From NCBI RefSeq assembly GCF_030758455.1, contig NZ_CP132353.1, forward strand, positions 3,100,001 to 3,164,000: a stretch of DNA of 64,000 bases. The letters are read 5' to 3'. A model generated the notes under the pieces. That model saw nothing but the letters and a program-made list of their open reading frames with translations, did no database searches and was not told the origin of the DNA. This document shows positions 9,561 to 19,037 of the stretch, in pieces. The position numbers and the translations under genes were made by a program. The number at the start of each line of letters is the position of its first letter. The first letter of the stretch is position 1. This stretch comes from Erwinia pyri (GTDB lineage Bacteria > Pseudomonadota > Gammaproteobacteria > Enterobacterales > Enterobacteriaceae).

Positions 9561-10898
9561 ATGAAAAAAAGCATCCGCGCGTTAGCCACCTTAGTCCTGG
9601 CCGTTACGGCATACAGCCACTCAGCCTTTGCCGTCGTCTACTCCCTGCCCGCGGCCAACAGCCGTCTGCTGGGTGAGAACCTGGAAATTACCGTGCCTCA
9701 GGAGAGTAAACTGCCGCTGGAAGCGTTTGCTGCGCAGTACCAGATGGGCCTGAGCAATATTCTGGAAGCCAACCCTGGCGTTGATGTTTATCTGCCGAAA
9801 GCGGGCACTAAACTGATTATTCCACAGCAGCTGATTTTGCCCGACGCCCCGCGTGAAGGCATCGTCATCAACAGCGCCGAAATGCGCCTCTATTACTACC
9901 CGAAAGGCACCAAAACCGTGGTTGTGCTGCCTGTTGGCGTAGGTGAGCTGGGTAAAGACACCCCGATCAACTGGACCACCACCGTTCAGCGTAAAAAAGA
10001 TGGCCCGACCTGGACGCCAACGAAAAAAATGCATGAAGAGTCGGTCGCAGCAGGTTCACCTCTGCCGACCATCTTCCCTGCCGGGCCGGATAATCCAATG
10101 GGCCTCTATGCGCTCTACATTGGCCGCCTTTACGCTATTCACGGCACTAACGCCAACTTCGGTATCGGCCTGCGCGTGAGCCACGGTTGCGTGCGTCTGC
10201 GTGCTGACGATATCAAATGGCTGTTTGACAATGTGCCGGTCGGCACCCGCGTGCAGTTTATCGACCAGCCGATTAAAGCTACCGTCGAGCCGGACGGTTC
10301 CCGCCTGGTGGAAGTGCATAATCCACTTTCTCAGACCGAAGAGCAGTTCAATTCACGCGAGCCGGTTCCGCTGACTATCACCCCTGTGGTGAATAAAGTG
10401 GTGAGCGATGCCAGCGTAGATACGGCCGCCCTGGAAGCTGCGCTGAAGGCGCGTACCGGTATGCCGACCAAAGTGAACGGTGCAGCGGATAATGTCCCGG
10501 CCGCACCTGTTGCCGTGCCGGAAACGGACAACGCAATGCCGACAGAGCAGCCGATGACTCCGGTGACGCCACAGGGTGCGAACGTGATGGATCCGAACGC
10601 TACCCCGGCAGCACCAGCAGAGGCTGCGGCCCCTCAGGATAATGCAGCGCCAGTGGATCAGGCAGCGCCTCAGGATAATGCGGTTCCAGCTACCCCGTCA
10701 GCGCCTGCGGTAAACCCGGAAACGGGGGACTCTGCGCCTGCTGCAGAGCCAGCGACGCCAGCCGCACCGGCAACGCCTGACAACAATACCTTCGTGGTAC
10801 CAAAACAGCCAGGTCCGGTTTATGAAAGCAAACCGGCTTCGGTGCCCGCTAAAGTTTCCGCGCCGGTTGCGGCTTCCGCAGCGAACACGCAGTCTTAA
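9561..10898 (+). CDS. ybiS: L,D-transpeptidase YbiS/LdtB with long Ala/Pro-rich tail
   Basis: Periplasmic YkuD-fold enzyme that links the outer-membrane lipoprotein Lpp to diaminopimelate in peptidoglycan. There is a signal peptide (1-24, cut after SAFA), then a LysM-like segment (about 45-90) with the YbiS-specific [16 protein letters not shown]. The catalytic domain follows, with HGT at 194-196 and SHGCVRLR holding His208 and nucleophile Cys210. Up to about residue 300 it is nearly colinear with E. coli YbiS (306 residues). The remaining 140 or so residues are a low-complexity Ala/Pro/Gln/Asp tail with repeats such as AAPQDNAAP, absent from the E. coli protein. A strong terminator follows directly. 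Confidence 0.95.
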   Translation: MKKSIRALATLVLAVTAYSHSAFAVVYSLPAANSRLLGENLEITVPQESKLPLEAFAAQYQMGLSNILEANPGVDVYLPKAGTKLIIPQQLILPDAPREGIVINSAEMRLYYYPKGTKTVVVLPVGVGELGKDTPINWTTTVQRKKDGPTWTPTKKMHEESVAAGSPLPTIFPAGPDNPMGLYALYIGRLYAIHGTNANFGIGLRVSHGCVRLRADDIKWLFDNVPVGTRVQFIDQPIKATVEPDGSRLVEVHNPLSQTEEQFNSREPVPLTITPVVNKVVSDASVDTAALEAALKARTGMPTKVNGAADNVPAAPVAVPETDNAMPTEQPMTPVTPQGANVMDPNATPAAPAEAAAPQDNAAPVDQAAPQDNAVPATPSAPAVNPETGDSAPAAEPATPAAPATPDNNTFVVPKQPGPVYESKPASVPAKVSAPVAASAANTQS

Positions 10899-10912
10899 TC
10901 ACGCACTGCAAT

Positions 10913-10941
10913 AAAAACGGGCCTGACGGCCCGTTTTTTTT
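10913..10941. terminator. Bidirectional intrinsic terminator
   Basis: ACGGGCC (10917-10923), loop TGAC, GGCCCGT (10928-10934), flanked by an A-run and a T-run of about eight. It ends ybiS on the plus strand and the convergent DUF481 gene on the minus strand. Confidence 0.93.
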
Positions 10942-11944
10942 ACCATTTCACCCCAAGTCCGGTAGTGAAGTTACGCTCATTTAGCGTGTCTCTGGTCCCG
11001 CTAATCAGGTTGTGCCCGTAAGTGATATTCAGCGAAGACCAGCTGGTAAGCTGATAGCGTAGCCCTACCTCGGCATCCATGCTGAAAATGGCGTCATCAT
11101 CCAGTGAATGCCCCACCTCGCCATGGGTAAAGAGCGCCAGCTCTTTACCCCGCAGATTGCGCTGGTAATCCCAGCGCACGGATGCCCCGGCATGATTGTC
11201 TGAACTGCCGTCACTGTAGCGGTAACCAAACGCACCCCCAAGCAGCGCCAGTGAAAAAGATCCTAACTCGTTATCCCAGAACTGATAGCCAGGTCCGGTG
11301 CCAATCAGGATCTGGCTGGAGATATCTTCCACCCAGTCACGTTTATAGGTTGCCCTTCCCTGCCAGAAGTACTGTTCCCGGAACGTATAGTCCAGCGCGT
11401 AACGCAGGCTGTAATTATCCGTGTTCATGGTGTCGTCTTCTTTCTCACGGTTATAGGTGCCGCCGAAGTCGTTACGCCATTTCCCCACGTTAATTTTATT
11501 GTTGTACGCCAGGTTATAGTCCTGGGTGCGCGTTGACGCTTTTTTCAGGCTGATGCCCGCATCAACGTTGCCTGTCCAGTCGATGGCGTCCGTCTGCTCT
11601 TTCGGCTTCATAAACTCTTCAAGTTTATCTGCCCTGACCCGCTGCTCGTCGTCACCGCGCCGCACGATAATGTAGCCCGCATCGGCAGCCTCAAGCTGCG
11701 CTTTAATAGTGGTATTGCCGGTGGAAACATCAATCGGCTTATCGCTGGAGAGCGTGCTGACCGCGCTCCAGTTGAGGGAAACGGTGCCGCCATAGCTGGT
11801 CTCCATCACCAGTTTGCCGTTACTTAACGAACGGATAGTGCCGCTGAGGCGGTCGCCGTTTTTCATCCAGACGGTGTCAGCATGAACCAGAGGGGAAAAG
11901 AGCAGGCAGCCTGCTAACAGATGAACCGGTTTGGGATGAAACAT
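10940..11944 (-). CDS. YdiY-like DUF481 outer-membrane protein
   Basis: Protein of 334 residues with a signal peptide (about 1-22, ending VHA). A small N-terminal domain follows (DTVWMKNGDRLSGTIRSLSNGKLVMETSYGG), a pattern shared with E. coli YdiY. The C-terminal DUF481 domain (about 120-334) shows alternating aromatic beta-strand patterning. It ends TTGLGVKW, an aromatic terminal residue as in outer-membrane barrels. Function is unknown. E. coli YdiY is about 250 residues, so this copy is longer. It is convergent with ybiS and shares its terminator. Confidence 0.85.
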   Translation of the reverse strand: MFHPKPVHLLAGCLLFSPLVHADTVWMKNGDRLSGTIRSLSNGKLVMETSYGGTVSLNWSAVSTLSSDKPIDVSTGNTTIKAQLEAADAGYIIVRRGDDEQRVRADKLEEFMKPKEQTDAIDWTGNVDAGISLKKASTRTQDYNLAYNNKINVGKWRNDFGGTYNREKEDDTMNTDNYSLRYALDYTFREQYFWQGRATYKRDWVEDISSQILIGTGPGYQFWDNELGSFSLALLGGAFGYRYSDGSSDNHAGASVRWDYQRNLRGKELALFTHGEVGHSLDDDAIFSMDAEVGLRYQLTSWSSLNITYGHNLISGTRDTLNERNFTTGLGVKW

Positions 11945-12360
11945 AACGGGTAGCTTTTACTCATATGCGGAAGCGATCAATCCTTTATACACTAGTGGAA
12001 TTCTGGTGCGACTTTCAGGGGGAAATATCTGATAAATCAGTCTGCTGGCTATATTTTATCGCGCCGCCGTAGTGCCAGCCAGCCGGCTAGATCATTGGTA
12101 AAATCGGGTTTCTGGGTTGTCAGGGGCTGCCGTTGGGTCATTTTCTTGCCGTGTGTCACCAATTTGTAACGCCATTCTGTGACAGAAAGTTGACCGCCTG
12201 TTTTGCACAGAAGATAGCCGCCGGAAACAGATCCAGCGCCAGCCTGAGCGCCGTTTCAGCTTCATCTCTTTGTCATAAAACCTGCGTACACCCTCTCTGA
12301 GACGTGCTTCTCACTATCCGGCAGTTCATAGCCTGTCACCCGGTCAGCCCAGGAGATTTT
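11945..12360. other. Divergent intergenic region before the phosphate transporter gene
   Basis: A 416-base non-coding stretch between the DUF481 gene and pit. It contains a PHO-box-like pair (GTGTCAC at 12153-12159, four-base spacer, TTGTAAC at 12164-12170). Against CTGTCAT-N4-CTGTCAT this is only a partial match. No convincing ORF is seen here. Confidence 0.4.
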
Positions 12361-13971
12361 ATGAGCCATAACAGTGCGATCCAGCAGAGTCAGGGCAATG
12401 CCGCCCGTCCGCCTATCTATGGCAAGAACAGCCGCTTTTCGGTAATGCTTTTTATTCTTCTGGTGATCCTTGGCATTGCTTTCGCCGGGGTGAACCTGTT
12501 TAAAGATGTCAGCAATGCGGGAGGCGCCTTCACCAGCTATGTCCCGTTCCTGTTGCTGGGCCTGGCGCTGCTGATAGCGCTGGGGTTTGAATTTGTGAAT
12601 GGTTTCCACGACACCGCTAATGCGGTAGCTACCGTGATCTATACCCATTCGATGACGCCAAATATTGCGGTGATGTGGTCAGGATTCTTTAACTTCCTCG
12701 GCGTGCTGATGTCCAGCGGCGTGGTCGCCTTCGGCATTATCTCCCTGCTACCGGTAGAACTGATTTTACAGGCTGGAACCGGTAGCGGCTTCGCGATGGT
12801 TTACGCCCTGCTCTTCTCCGCCATCATCTGGAACCTGGGAACCTGGTGGTTCGGCCTGCCCGCCTCCTCTTCCCATACGCTGATCGGATCGATTATTGGC
12901 GTCGGCGTGGCAAACGCCCTGATCCATGGCCGTACCGGCACCAGCGGAGTGGACTGGGATCAGGCACTGAAGGTCGGCTATGCGCTGCTGTTCTCGCCAG
13001 TTATCGGTTTTGCCTGCGCGGCGATCCTGCTGCTGGTGATGAAGCGCATGGTCAACAAACCGGAACTTTACAGCGCGCCAGAGGGCAATAAAAAACCGCC
13101 AACCTGGATCCGCGGGCTGTTAATTCTCACCTGTACCGGCGTCTCTTTTGCTCATGGCTCGAACGATGGTCAGAAAGGTATGGGGTTGATCATGTTGATT
13201 CTGGTGGGCACGATGCCGATCGCCTACGCGTTAAACCGCTCCATCCCGCCAGAGCAAAGCCCACGCGTTGCGGCGTTAGCCACGGTCACTCAGCAGCAAT
13301 TGATGGAGCTGTCGCCCGGCATCACGCCGCCTGCTTCACCTTATAAAGTTCTGACCGAGTATGTGCGCACCGGCACGCTCACCCCCAACGTGATGCCTGC
13401 GCTGGCCCAGCTGACCGGGGCCATTGGCAATCAGATCCGTCAGTACGGCACGGTGGAGAAAATCCCGGCTCAGGCCGTCTCCAACACCCGAAACGATATG
13501 TATCTGGCATCGGAAACCATCAAGCACCTGAAGAGCGATAAGCAGGCCAGCATACCGGCACAGACACAACAGGATCTGGACGCGCTGAAAGTTGAGCTGG
13601 ATAACGCTACGCGCTTTATCCCGTGGTGGGTAAAAGTTGTGGTGGCGATTGCACTGGGGCTTGGCACGATGGTTGGCTGGCGCCGTATCGTGGTCACCGT
13701 GGGCGAAAAAATCGGTAAAACGCACCTCACCTATGCGCAGGGTGCCAGTGCGGAACTGGTGGCGATGGCCACCATCGGCGCGGCGGATGCCTTTGGCCTG
13801 CCCGTTTCCACCACCCATGTGCTCTCGTCCGGCGTGGCGGGCACCATGGCGGCAAACCGCTCTGGTCTGCAGATGTCCACGCTGCGCAATCTGCTGATGG
13901 CGTGGGTGCTGACTCTGCCGGTTTCCATCCTTCTTTCAGCCTCGCTCTACTGGCTGTTTACCCACTTTTAA
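12361..13971 (+). CDS. Low-affinity inorganic phosphate transporter, PiT family
   Basis: Inner-membrane PiT-family (SLC20-like) protein of 536 residues that imports phosphate, probably as a metal-phosphate complex driven by the proton gradient. The two duplicated signatures are visible: FVNGFHDTANAVATVIYT in the N-terminal half and AFGLPVSTTHVLSSGVAGTM in the C-terminal half, with SFAHGSNDGQKGMG between. A hydrophilic loop of about 110 residues (about 315-420) separates the halves, making it longer than E. coli PitA (499). The ATG at 12361 follows AGGAGATTTT. It ends 12 bases before ppk2, with which it surely forms an operon. Confidence 0.93.
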   Translation: MSHNSAIQQSQGNAARPPIYGKNSRFSVMLFILLVILGIAFAGVNLFKDVSNAGGAFTSYVPFLLLGLALLIALGFEFVNGFHDTANAVATVIYTHSMTPNIAVMWSGFFNFLGVLMSSGVVAFGIISLLPVELILQAGTGSGFAMVYALLFSAIIWNLGTWWFGLPASSSHTLIGSIIGVGVANALIHGRTGTSGVDWDQALKVGYALLFSPVIGFACAAILLLVMKRMVNKPELYSAPEGNKKPPTWIRGLLILTCTGVSFAHGSNDGQKGMGLIMLILVGTMPIAYALNRSIPPEQSPRVAALATVTQQQLMELSPGITPPASPYKVLTEYVRTGTLTPNVMPALAQLTGAIGNQIRQYGTVEKIPAQAVSNTRNDMYLASETIKHLKSDKQASIPAQTQQDLDALKVELDNATRFIPWWVKVVVAIALGLGTMVGWRRIVVTVGEKIGKTHLTYAQGASAELVAMATIGAADAFGLPVSTTHVLSSGVAGTMAANRSGLQMSTLRNLLMAWVLTLPVSILLSASLYWLFTHF

Positions 13972-13983
13972 CAGGAGTCTGTT

Positions 13984-14901
13984 ATGGCTACTCAGGATAA
14001 TGGCTTTACTGAAAACCGCTTTTACGAGCGCCTGTTGCAGGAGTTCTACGACAGCTACGATGAAGAACTGGAGATGGAGCTGGATGACGTCCGTTTTGGC
14101 GAAGATCAGACACCGGATCCCGACAAAAAGGCCTGGCGTAAATATTACTTCCGCGAGCTGCTTCGCCTGCAGGGCGAGCTGGTCAAGTTACAGGAGTGGG
14201 TAACCCGCACCGGCCACCGCATGGTGATCATTTTTGAAGGCCGCGATGCGGCGGGCAAAGGGGGCGTGATCAAACGCATCACGCAGCGCCTGAACCCCAG
14301 AACCTGCCGGGTTGCCGCCCTGCCCGCCCCTAACGACCGCGAGCGGACGCAGTGGTATTTCCAGCGCTATATCGCCCATCTGCCCGCCGCCGGTGAAATC
14401 GTGCTGTTTGACCGCAGCTGGTATAACCGCGCGGGGGTGGAACGCGTGATGGGCTTCTGTAACGATGAGGATGTCGAGGAGTTTTTCCGCAGCGTGCCGG
14501 AGTTTGAAAAAATGCTGACGCGCAGCGGCATTCAGATTGTGAAGTACTGGTTCTCCATCACCGATGAAGAGCAGGAGCTACGTTTTCTGAGCCGGATCCA
14601 CGACCCGCTGAAGCAGTGGAAGCTCAGTCCGATGGACCTGGAAAGCCGCCGCCTGTGGGAAGACTATACCGAAGCAAAAGAGATTATGCTGGCGCGAACC
14701 CATATCGCCGAAGCGCCGTGGTGGGTGGTGCAGGGGGTGGACAAAAAGAAAGCCCGTCTGAACTGCATCAGCCACCTGCTGCGGCAGGTGCCTTATGAAG
14801 AAGCCGAAGAGAAGAAGATTGATCTGCCCCCGCGTGAGCGCAATGAAGATTATCGTCGCTCACCGGTGCCGGAAAACATGATTGTGCCGGAAGTCTACTG
14901 A
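13984..14901 (+). CDS. ppk2: Polyphosphate kinase 2
   Basis: PPK2-family enzyme of 305 residues that transfers phosphate between polyphosphate and nucleotides (polyP-driven NDP or NMP phosphorylation). Walker A is GRDAAGKGG at 86-94. Walker B and lid are DRSWYNRAG at 143-151, followed by VERVMGFC. Start 13984 follows AACAGGAGTCTGTT. It is co-transcribed with the phosphate transporter gene, so the pair would couple phosphate entry to polyphosphate and nucleotide metabolism. E. coli lacks ppk2. Subclass I (NDP-using) is likely from single-domain architecture, but donor and acceptor cannot be fixed from sequence. Confidence 0.94.
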   Translation: MATQDNGFTENRFYERLLQEFYDSYDEELEMELDDVRFGEDQTPDPDKKAWRKYYFRELLRLQGELVKLQEWVTRTGHRMVIIFEGRDAAGKGGVIKRITQRLNPRTCRVAALPAPNDRERTQWYFQRYIAHLPAAGEIVLFDRSWYNRAGVERVMGFCNDEDVEEFFRSVPEFEKMLTRSGIQIVKYWFSITDEEQELRFLSRIHDPLKQWKLSPMDLESRRLWEDYTEAKEIMLARTHIAEAPWWVVQGVDKKKARLNCISHLLRQVPYEEAEEKKIDLPPRERNEDYRRSPVPENMIVPEVY

Positions 14902-14904
14902 GTA

Positions 14905-14968
14905 AACCGGGTGGAGGGTAAGTTAAGCGGGCGTGAGCTCAGTGACCCGCTTTGCCCTCTGCCCGGTT
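14905..14968. terminator. Nested long hairpin between convergent ppk2 and MFS genes
   Basis: Three nested pairs stack in order: AACCGGG (14905-14911) with CCCGGTT (14962-14968), GAGGG (14914-14918) with CCCTC (14955-14959), and AAGCGGG (14925-14931) with CCCGCTT (14946-14952). There is no long T-run. It fills the gap between two converging genes and is probably a bidirectional terminator or mRNA 3' end stabiliser. Confidence 0.6.
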
Positions 14969-14978
14969 CAGATGCGCT

Positions 14979-16187
14979 TCACGCCACGCCCCTTTTTTCC
15001 GCTTCTCCCCGCCGCGCCATCAGTTGCAACCTTAAGGTCAGCGCAAAGGCAAAGAACACCACCACTGCCGCCCCCAGATAGAGAGAATCGATGCCCCAGT
15101 GACCAATCAGCAAGCCCGCCACCGGTCCCGTAATGCCGAGGCCAAAATCCAGGAAGGCGGAATAGAGCCCCAATGCGGAACCCTGATTTTCCGGCGCCAC
15201 CTGTTTAATCGCTTCTACTCCCAGCGCCGGGAATATCAGCGAGAAGCCGGAGCCGGTCAGGAACGCGCCCGCATCCACCATCAGCGAAGAGGTGCTCTGC
15301 CAGATCAGCAGCAGTCCCATACACTCGATGGCGAAGGATACCAGCGATACGCGAATGCCGCCAAAGCGGCCGATGTAGTTGCTGAACAGCAACCTCATGG
15401 CAATAAAGCCCAGACTGAATAAGGTCAGGGAGAAAGCCGCGCCGTTCCAGTTATGGCTGGCAAAGTAGAGCGTAATAAAGGTGGCGATAGAGCCGAACCC
15501 CACGGTTCCCAGCCCCAGACCCAGCCCGTAGACCCAGATACGGGAAAAGACCTTATTGAAGGGGATACGTTGCCCGACTGCCACCACCACGTCGGCGCGT
15601 TTAGTCGCCAGCCAGAAGCCAAAAATCGCCATCAGCATAATCAGTACGGCAAACCCCGGAATGCCAAACCCCGCGTTAAGCATCACGCCTAGCGGTGCCC
15701 CTACCGCCATCGCCAGATAGGTTGCCACACCGTTCCAGGAGATCACTCTGGCGCTTTGTACCGTACCGACAATATTTATCCCCCATAAAATCGAGCCGGT
15801 TGCGGTCAGGCTTTCACCCAACCCTAAAACAACCCGCCCAGCCGCCAGCAAAATTAAACTGGTTAACGGGGTGGTTTGCCAAAACACCGCCAGCAGTGTG
15901 AACAGCCCACTCGCCCCGCACAGTACCAGCCCCACCAGCACCACTCTCTTTGGGCCGAGCACATCGGCGTAGCGGCCCGACTGCGGACGGCTGATAAGCG
16001 TGGCAAAATATTGCAGGCTGATAATCAGCCCTGCCATAAACGAGCTGTAGCCAAGCTGGTTATGCACATAGCCCGGCAGCACCGCCAGCGGCAGACCAAT
16101 GGAGAGATAACAAAAGAAGGTGAAAACCACCACAGAGATAATGCGTTTGTTGAGCTGTGCATTGGATAATGCCGGGGTTGCAGACAT
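14979..16187 (-). CDS. MFS transporter, YhhS-like
   Basis: Twelve-helix major facilitator of about 402 residues, predicted inner-membrane exporter. The N-terminal region (LPLAVLPGYVHNQLGYSSF, then SLQYFATLISRPQSGRYAD) and the mid region (ISWNGVATYLAMAVGAPLGV) resemble E. coli YhhS and, less closely, YfcJ. The ligand is unknown; relatives are linked to sugar or herbicide efflux. Two starts are possible. I prefer 16187 because the N-terminus then matches YhhS in length; an in-frame ATG at 16226 adds 13 residues. Neither has a strong ribosome binding site. It lies convergent to ppk2. Confidence 0.88.
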   Translation of the reverse strand: MSATPALSNAQLNKRIISVVVFTFFCYLSIGLPLAVLPGYVHNQLGYSSFMAGLIISLQYFATLISRPQSGRYADVLGPKRVVLVGLVLCGASGLFTLLAVFWQTTPLTSLILLAAGRVVLGLGESLTATGSILWGINIVGTVQSARVISWNGVATYLAMAVGAPLGVMLNAGFGIPGFAVLIMLMAIFGFWLATKRADVVVAVGQRIPFNKVFSRIWVYGLGLGLGTVGFGSIATFITLYFASHNWNGAAFSLTLFSLGFIAMRLLFSNYIGRFGGIRVSLVSFAIECMGLLLIWQSTSSLMVDAGAFLTGSGFSLIFPALGVEAIKQVAPENQGSALGLYSAFLDFGLGITGPVAGLLIGHWGIDSLYLGAAVVVFFAFALTLRLQLMARRGEAEKRGVA

Positions 16188-16403
16188 GTCGGAGCCAGAA
16201 AAAGAGTGTGATGTAACGCACATCATACCCTTAGCAAGCTAAGATATCCTGTGAAGATTGGCAACAAATGTGACGGCTCTTTTCAGCCCTCTGACTAAAG
16301 CGATTATGGCAGCGTGTTCCCTGCAGCGCAGCGGTACAAGCTGCCATTTCTGACTCTGAGAGGATAGTCTGGCAGGATAAAATTTTCCCTTCCGCGGGAT
16401 AAC

Positions 16404-17351
16404 TCAGGTTTCGCTTACCTGATAGTGCGTCACCAGCCGGGCAATTTCACCCGACGTTTTCGTGGCGCGGATCAGGCTGAACAGCTCACTCGCCTCACCA
16501 TACTCTTTACGCAGATAACCCAGCCACTGTTTGATGCGGGCCACGTGATAGAGGCCGGTATCGCCCTGCTTTTCAAGCTGGACATACTTTTTCAGCAGTT
16601 TCACCACATCCGGCCACGGCATGCGAGGTTCATTATATTTAATCACCCGGCTGAGGTTAGGCACGTTCAGCGCCCCACGCCCGATCATGACCGCATCACA
16701 TCCGGTGGCCTTCATGCAGGCCTGCGCGCTCTGCCAGTCCCAGATTTCACCATTAGCGATCACCGGAATGGTGAGCCGCTGACGAATTTCGCCAATGGCT
16801 GCCCAGTTAATACGCTCGGCTCTGTAGCCATCTTCTTTGGTGCGCCCGTGAACCGTCAGCTCTGTCGCACCCGCCTGCTCTACCGCATCGGCAATCTCAA
16901 ACTGCCTGTCACCCGACTCCCAGCCCAGCCTGACTTTGACCGTCACCGGGAGATGCAGCGGTACCGCTTCCCGCATCGCTTTCGCGCCACGATAAATCAG
17001 CTCGGGATCTTTTAATAAGGTTGCCCCGCCGCCGCTGCCGTTCACCGTTTTTGACGGGCAGCCACAGTTTAAATCGACGCCCCAGGATCCTAACTCAACC
17101 GCGCGGGCCGCATTTTCAGCCAGCCATTCAGGGTATTGCCCCAGAAGCTGGATGCGGACCAGCGTACCAGACGGTGTGCGGCTGGCATGATCAAGTTCCG
17201 GGCAGAGTCGGGTAAAGGATTTTACAGGGAGAAGTTGATCAACAACGCGGAGAAATTCCGTGATGCAGAGATCGTAGTCGTTAACATCGGTGAGCAGTTC
17301 TCGCACCAGCGAGTCCAGCACGCCCTCCATCGGGGCCAGTAAAACGCGCAT
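16404..17351 (-). CDS. dusC: tRNA-dihydrouridine(16) synthase C
   Basis: FMN-dependent enzyme of 315 residues that reduces U16 in the D-loop of tRNAs with NADPH. It begins [20 protein letters not shown], almost identical to E. coli DusC. The catalytic cysteine is Cys98 in [17 protein letters not shown], and the FMN-binding end [10 protein letters not shown] and MIGRGAL are present. In E. coli it follows yohF/mdtQ; here several accessory genes stand between. Past its start the neighbour is rhlE, which in E. coli is about 30 map minutes away. Confidence 0.97.
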   Translation of the reverse strand: MRVLLAPMEGVLDSLVRELLTDVNDYDLCITEFLRVVDQLLPVKSFTRLCPELDHASRTPSGTLVRIQLLGQYPEWLAENAARAVELGSWGVDLNCGCPSKTVNGSGGGATLLKDPELIYRGAKAMREAVPLHLPVTVKVRLGWESGDRQFEIADAVEQAGATELTVHGRTKEDGYRAERINWAAIGEIRQRLTIPVIANGEIWDWQSAQACMKATGCDAVMIGRGALNVPNLSRVIKYNEPRMPWPDVVKLLKKYVQLEKQGDTGLYHVARIKQWLGYLRKEYGEASELFSLIRATKTSGEIARLVTHYQVSET

Positions 17352-17363
17352 GTGACAGCCTGT

Positions 17364-17388
17364 TAAAACGGGGACCTGGCGGTCCCCA
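17364..17388 (-). terminator. Intrinsic terminator of rhlE
   Basis: On the minus strand GGGGACC, loop GCCA, GGTCCCC (17371-17388), followed by GTTTTAA. It lies 11 bases past the rhlE stop and separates rhlE from dusC. Confidence 0.75.
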
Positions 17389-17398
17389 CACTACGTTA

Positions 17399-18838
17399 TT
17401 AAGCCGGGTTAGAACGGCGCTGACGGGTTTTGTTGCGAGGTGCCCCGCTGCTGCTGCCTTCCGTCCGTGCGGTGCCGGAACCGGCGCCCTGACGGCGCTG
17501 CCCGTTACTTGAGCTGCGTTCACCGCCAGCAGACTGGCTGCGTTCGCCGCCGTTGCTGCTGCTGTTGCCGCTACGGTTACCGCTTTGACCGCCACGGTTA
17601 CCACCCGGTGCGCCACGACCACGGCCTGCACCGCTACCGCCACCGCCTGTACCACCACGCTGCTGGCGACCGTTCTGAATCGGCTCCGCTTTGATCGAAG
17701 GATCCGGCTCATAGCCTTCAATGGCAATACGCGGGATTTCACGCTTCAGCACGCGTTCGATATCGCGCAGCAGCTTGTGTTCATCCACACAAACCAGAGA
17801 GAGCGCTTCACCGGTTGCCGCCGCGCGACCAGTACGGCCAATACGGTGTACATAATCTTCCGGCACGTTTGGCAGCTCGTAGTTCACCACGTGTGGCAGC
17901 TCAGAGATGTCGATCCCGCGTGCGGCGATGTCGGTGGCGACCAGCACACGGATTTTACCCTCTTTGAAATCGCTCAGTGCGCGAGTACGGGCGCCCTGGC
18001 TCTTGTTACCGTGAATAGCGGCGGCAGTGATGCCATCTTTATTCAGCTGCTCAGCCAGGTGGTTTGCACCATGCTTGGTACGGGTAAAGACCAGCACCTG
18101 CTGCCAGTTGTCACGGCCAATCAGGAAAGAGAGCAGCTCGCGCTTACGTTTCTTATCAACGAAGTGCACGTGCTGTTCAATCTGCTCGGAAGCGGTGTTG
18201 CGGCGCGCTACAGAGACTTCTTCCGGGTTGCGCAGCAGTTTTTCCGCCAGACCTTTGATCTCATCAGAGAAGGTGGCAGAGAAGAGCAGGTTCTGGCGTT
18301 TAGCAGGAAGTTTGGAGAGCACGCGACGGATATCGTGAATAAAGCCCATATCGAGCATACGGTCCGCTTCATCCAGCACCAGGATTTCCACCTGAGAGAG
18401 GTCCAGCGCGTTCTGATGTTCCAGATCCAGCAGACGGCCTGGCGTTGCCACCAGCACATCCACGCCGCCGCGCAGCTTCATCATCTGCGGGTTGATGCTG
18501 ACGCCGCCAAAGACGACCAGAGAACGCAGGTCCAGATATTTGCTGTAATCATGAACGTTTTCCCCTACCTGAGCTGCCAGCTCACGGGTGGGGGTTAAGA
18601 TCAGCGCACGAACCGGGCGACGACCTTTAGGGTGCGGGGTGCTGCTGCTCAGCAGCTGTAACAGCGGCAGCGTAAAGCCCGCTGTTTTGCCGGTGCCGGT
18701 CTGGGCACTGGCCATCAGGTCGCGCCCTGCCAGGACTACCGGGATAGCCTGACGCTGGATAGGCGTAGGCTCGTTATAACCCTGTTCTGCAACAGCACGC
18801 AAAATATCGGCATTCAGGCCGAGAGAATCAAATGACAT
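17399..18838 (-). CDS. rhlE: DEAD-box ATP-dependent RNA helicase RhlE
   Basis: Helicase of 479 residues involved in ribosome assembly and RNA remodelling. The Q motif region [11 protein letters not shown] is followed by Walker A AQTGTGKT at 45-52, then [13 protein letters not shown] in [16 protein letters not shown] and the C-terminal [15 protein letters not shown]. The last 90 or so residues form a Gly/Arg/Ser/Asn-rich tail, somewhat longer than in E. coli RhlE (about 454 residues in all). I chose ATG 18838 (MSFDSLGL) because CCGGAGTCAG precedes it; the longer open frame has no family support. Confidence 0.96.
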   Translation of the reverse strand: MSFDSLGLNADILRAVAEQGYNEPTPIQRQAIPVVLAGRDLMASAQTGTGKTAGFTLPLLQLLSSSTPHPKGRRPVRALILTPTRELAAQVGENVHDYSKYLDLRSLVVFGGVSINPQMMKLRGGVDVLVATPGRLLDLEHQNALDLSQVEILVLDEADRMLDMGFIHDIRRVLSKLPAKRQNLLFSATFSDEIKGLAEKLLRNPEEVSVARRNTASEQIEQHVHFVDKKRKRELLSFLIGRDNWQQVLVFTRTKHGANHLAEQLNKDGITAAAIHGNKSQGARTRALSDFKEGKIRVLVATDIAARGIDISELPHVVNYELPNVPEDYVHRIGRTGRAAATGEALSLVCVDEHKLLRDIERVLKREIPRIAIEGYEPDPSIKAEPIQNGRQQRGGTGGGGSGAGRGRGAPGGNRGGQSGNRSGNSSSNGGERSQSAGGERSSSNGQRRQGAGSGTARTEGSSSGAPRNKTRQRRSNPA

Positions 18839-19037
18839 AAAATTGACTGACTCCGGATCCGCCCTGACCGCGTTACACGGTGTAGTTTCCAGGGGGAGAA
18901 TATGACGCCAGGCTTCGCCTGACGTTGAAAGGGAGCACAAACCACGGTGCGTAAGAGCCGGATTATAACAGATGTTATGTCAGCACAGAGAGCGTTTCTT
19001 TTTTTCGGCAGGATAAGGAGGTTACTCCCGCTAAGAT

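Noticed and set aside
17585..18598. Long plus-strand frame of 337 codons opposite rhlE
   Set aside because: Antisense shadow of the high-GC helicase gene; Thr/Ala repeats mirror the Gly/Arg tail codons.
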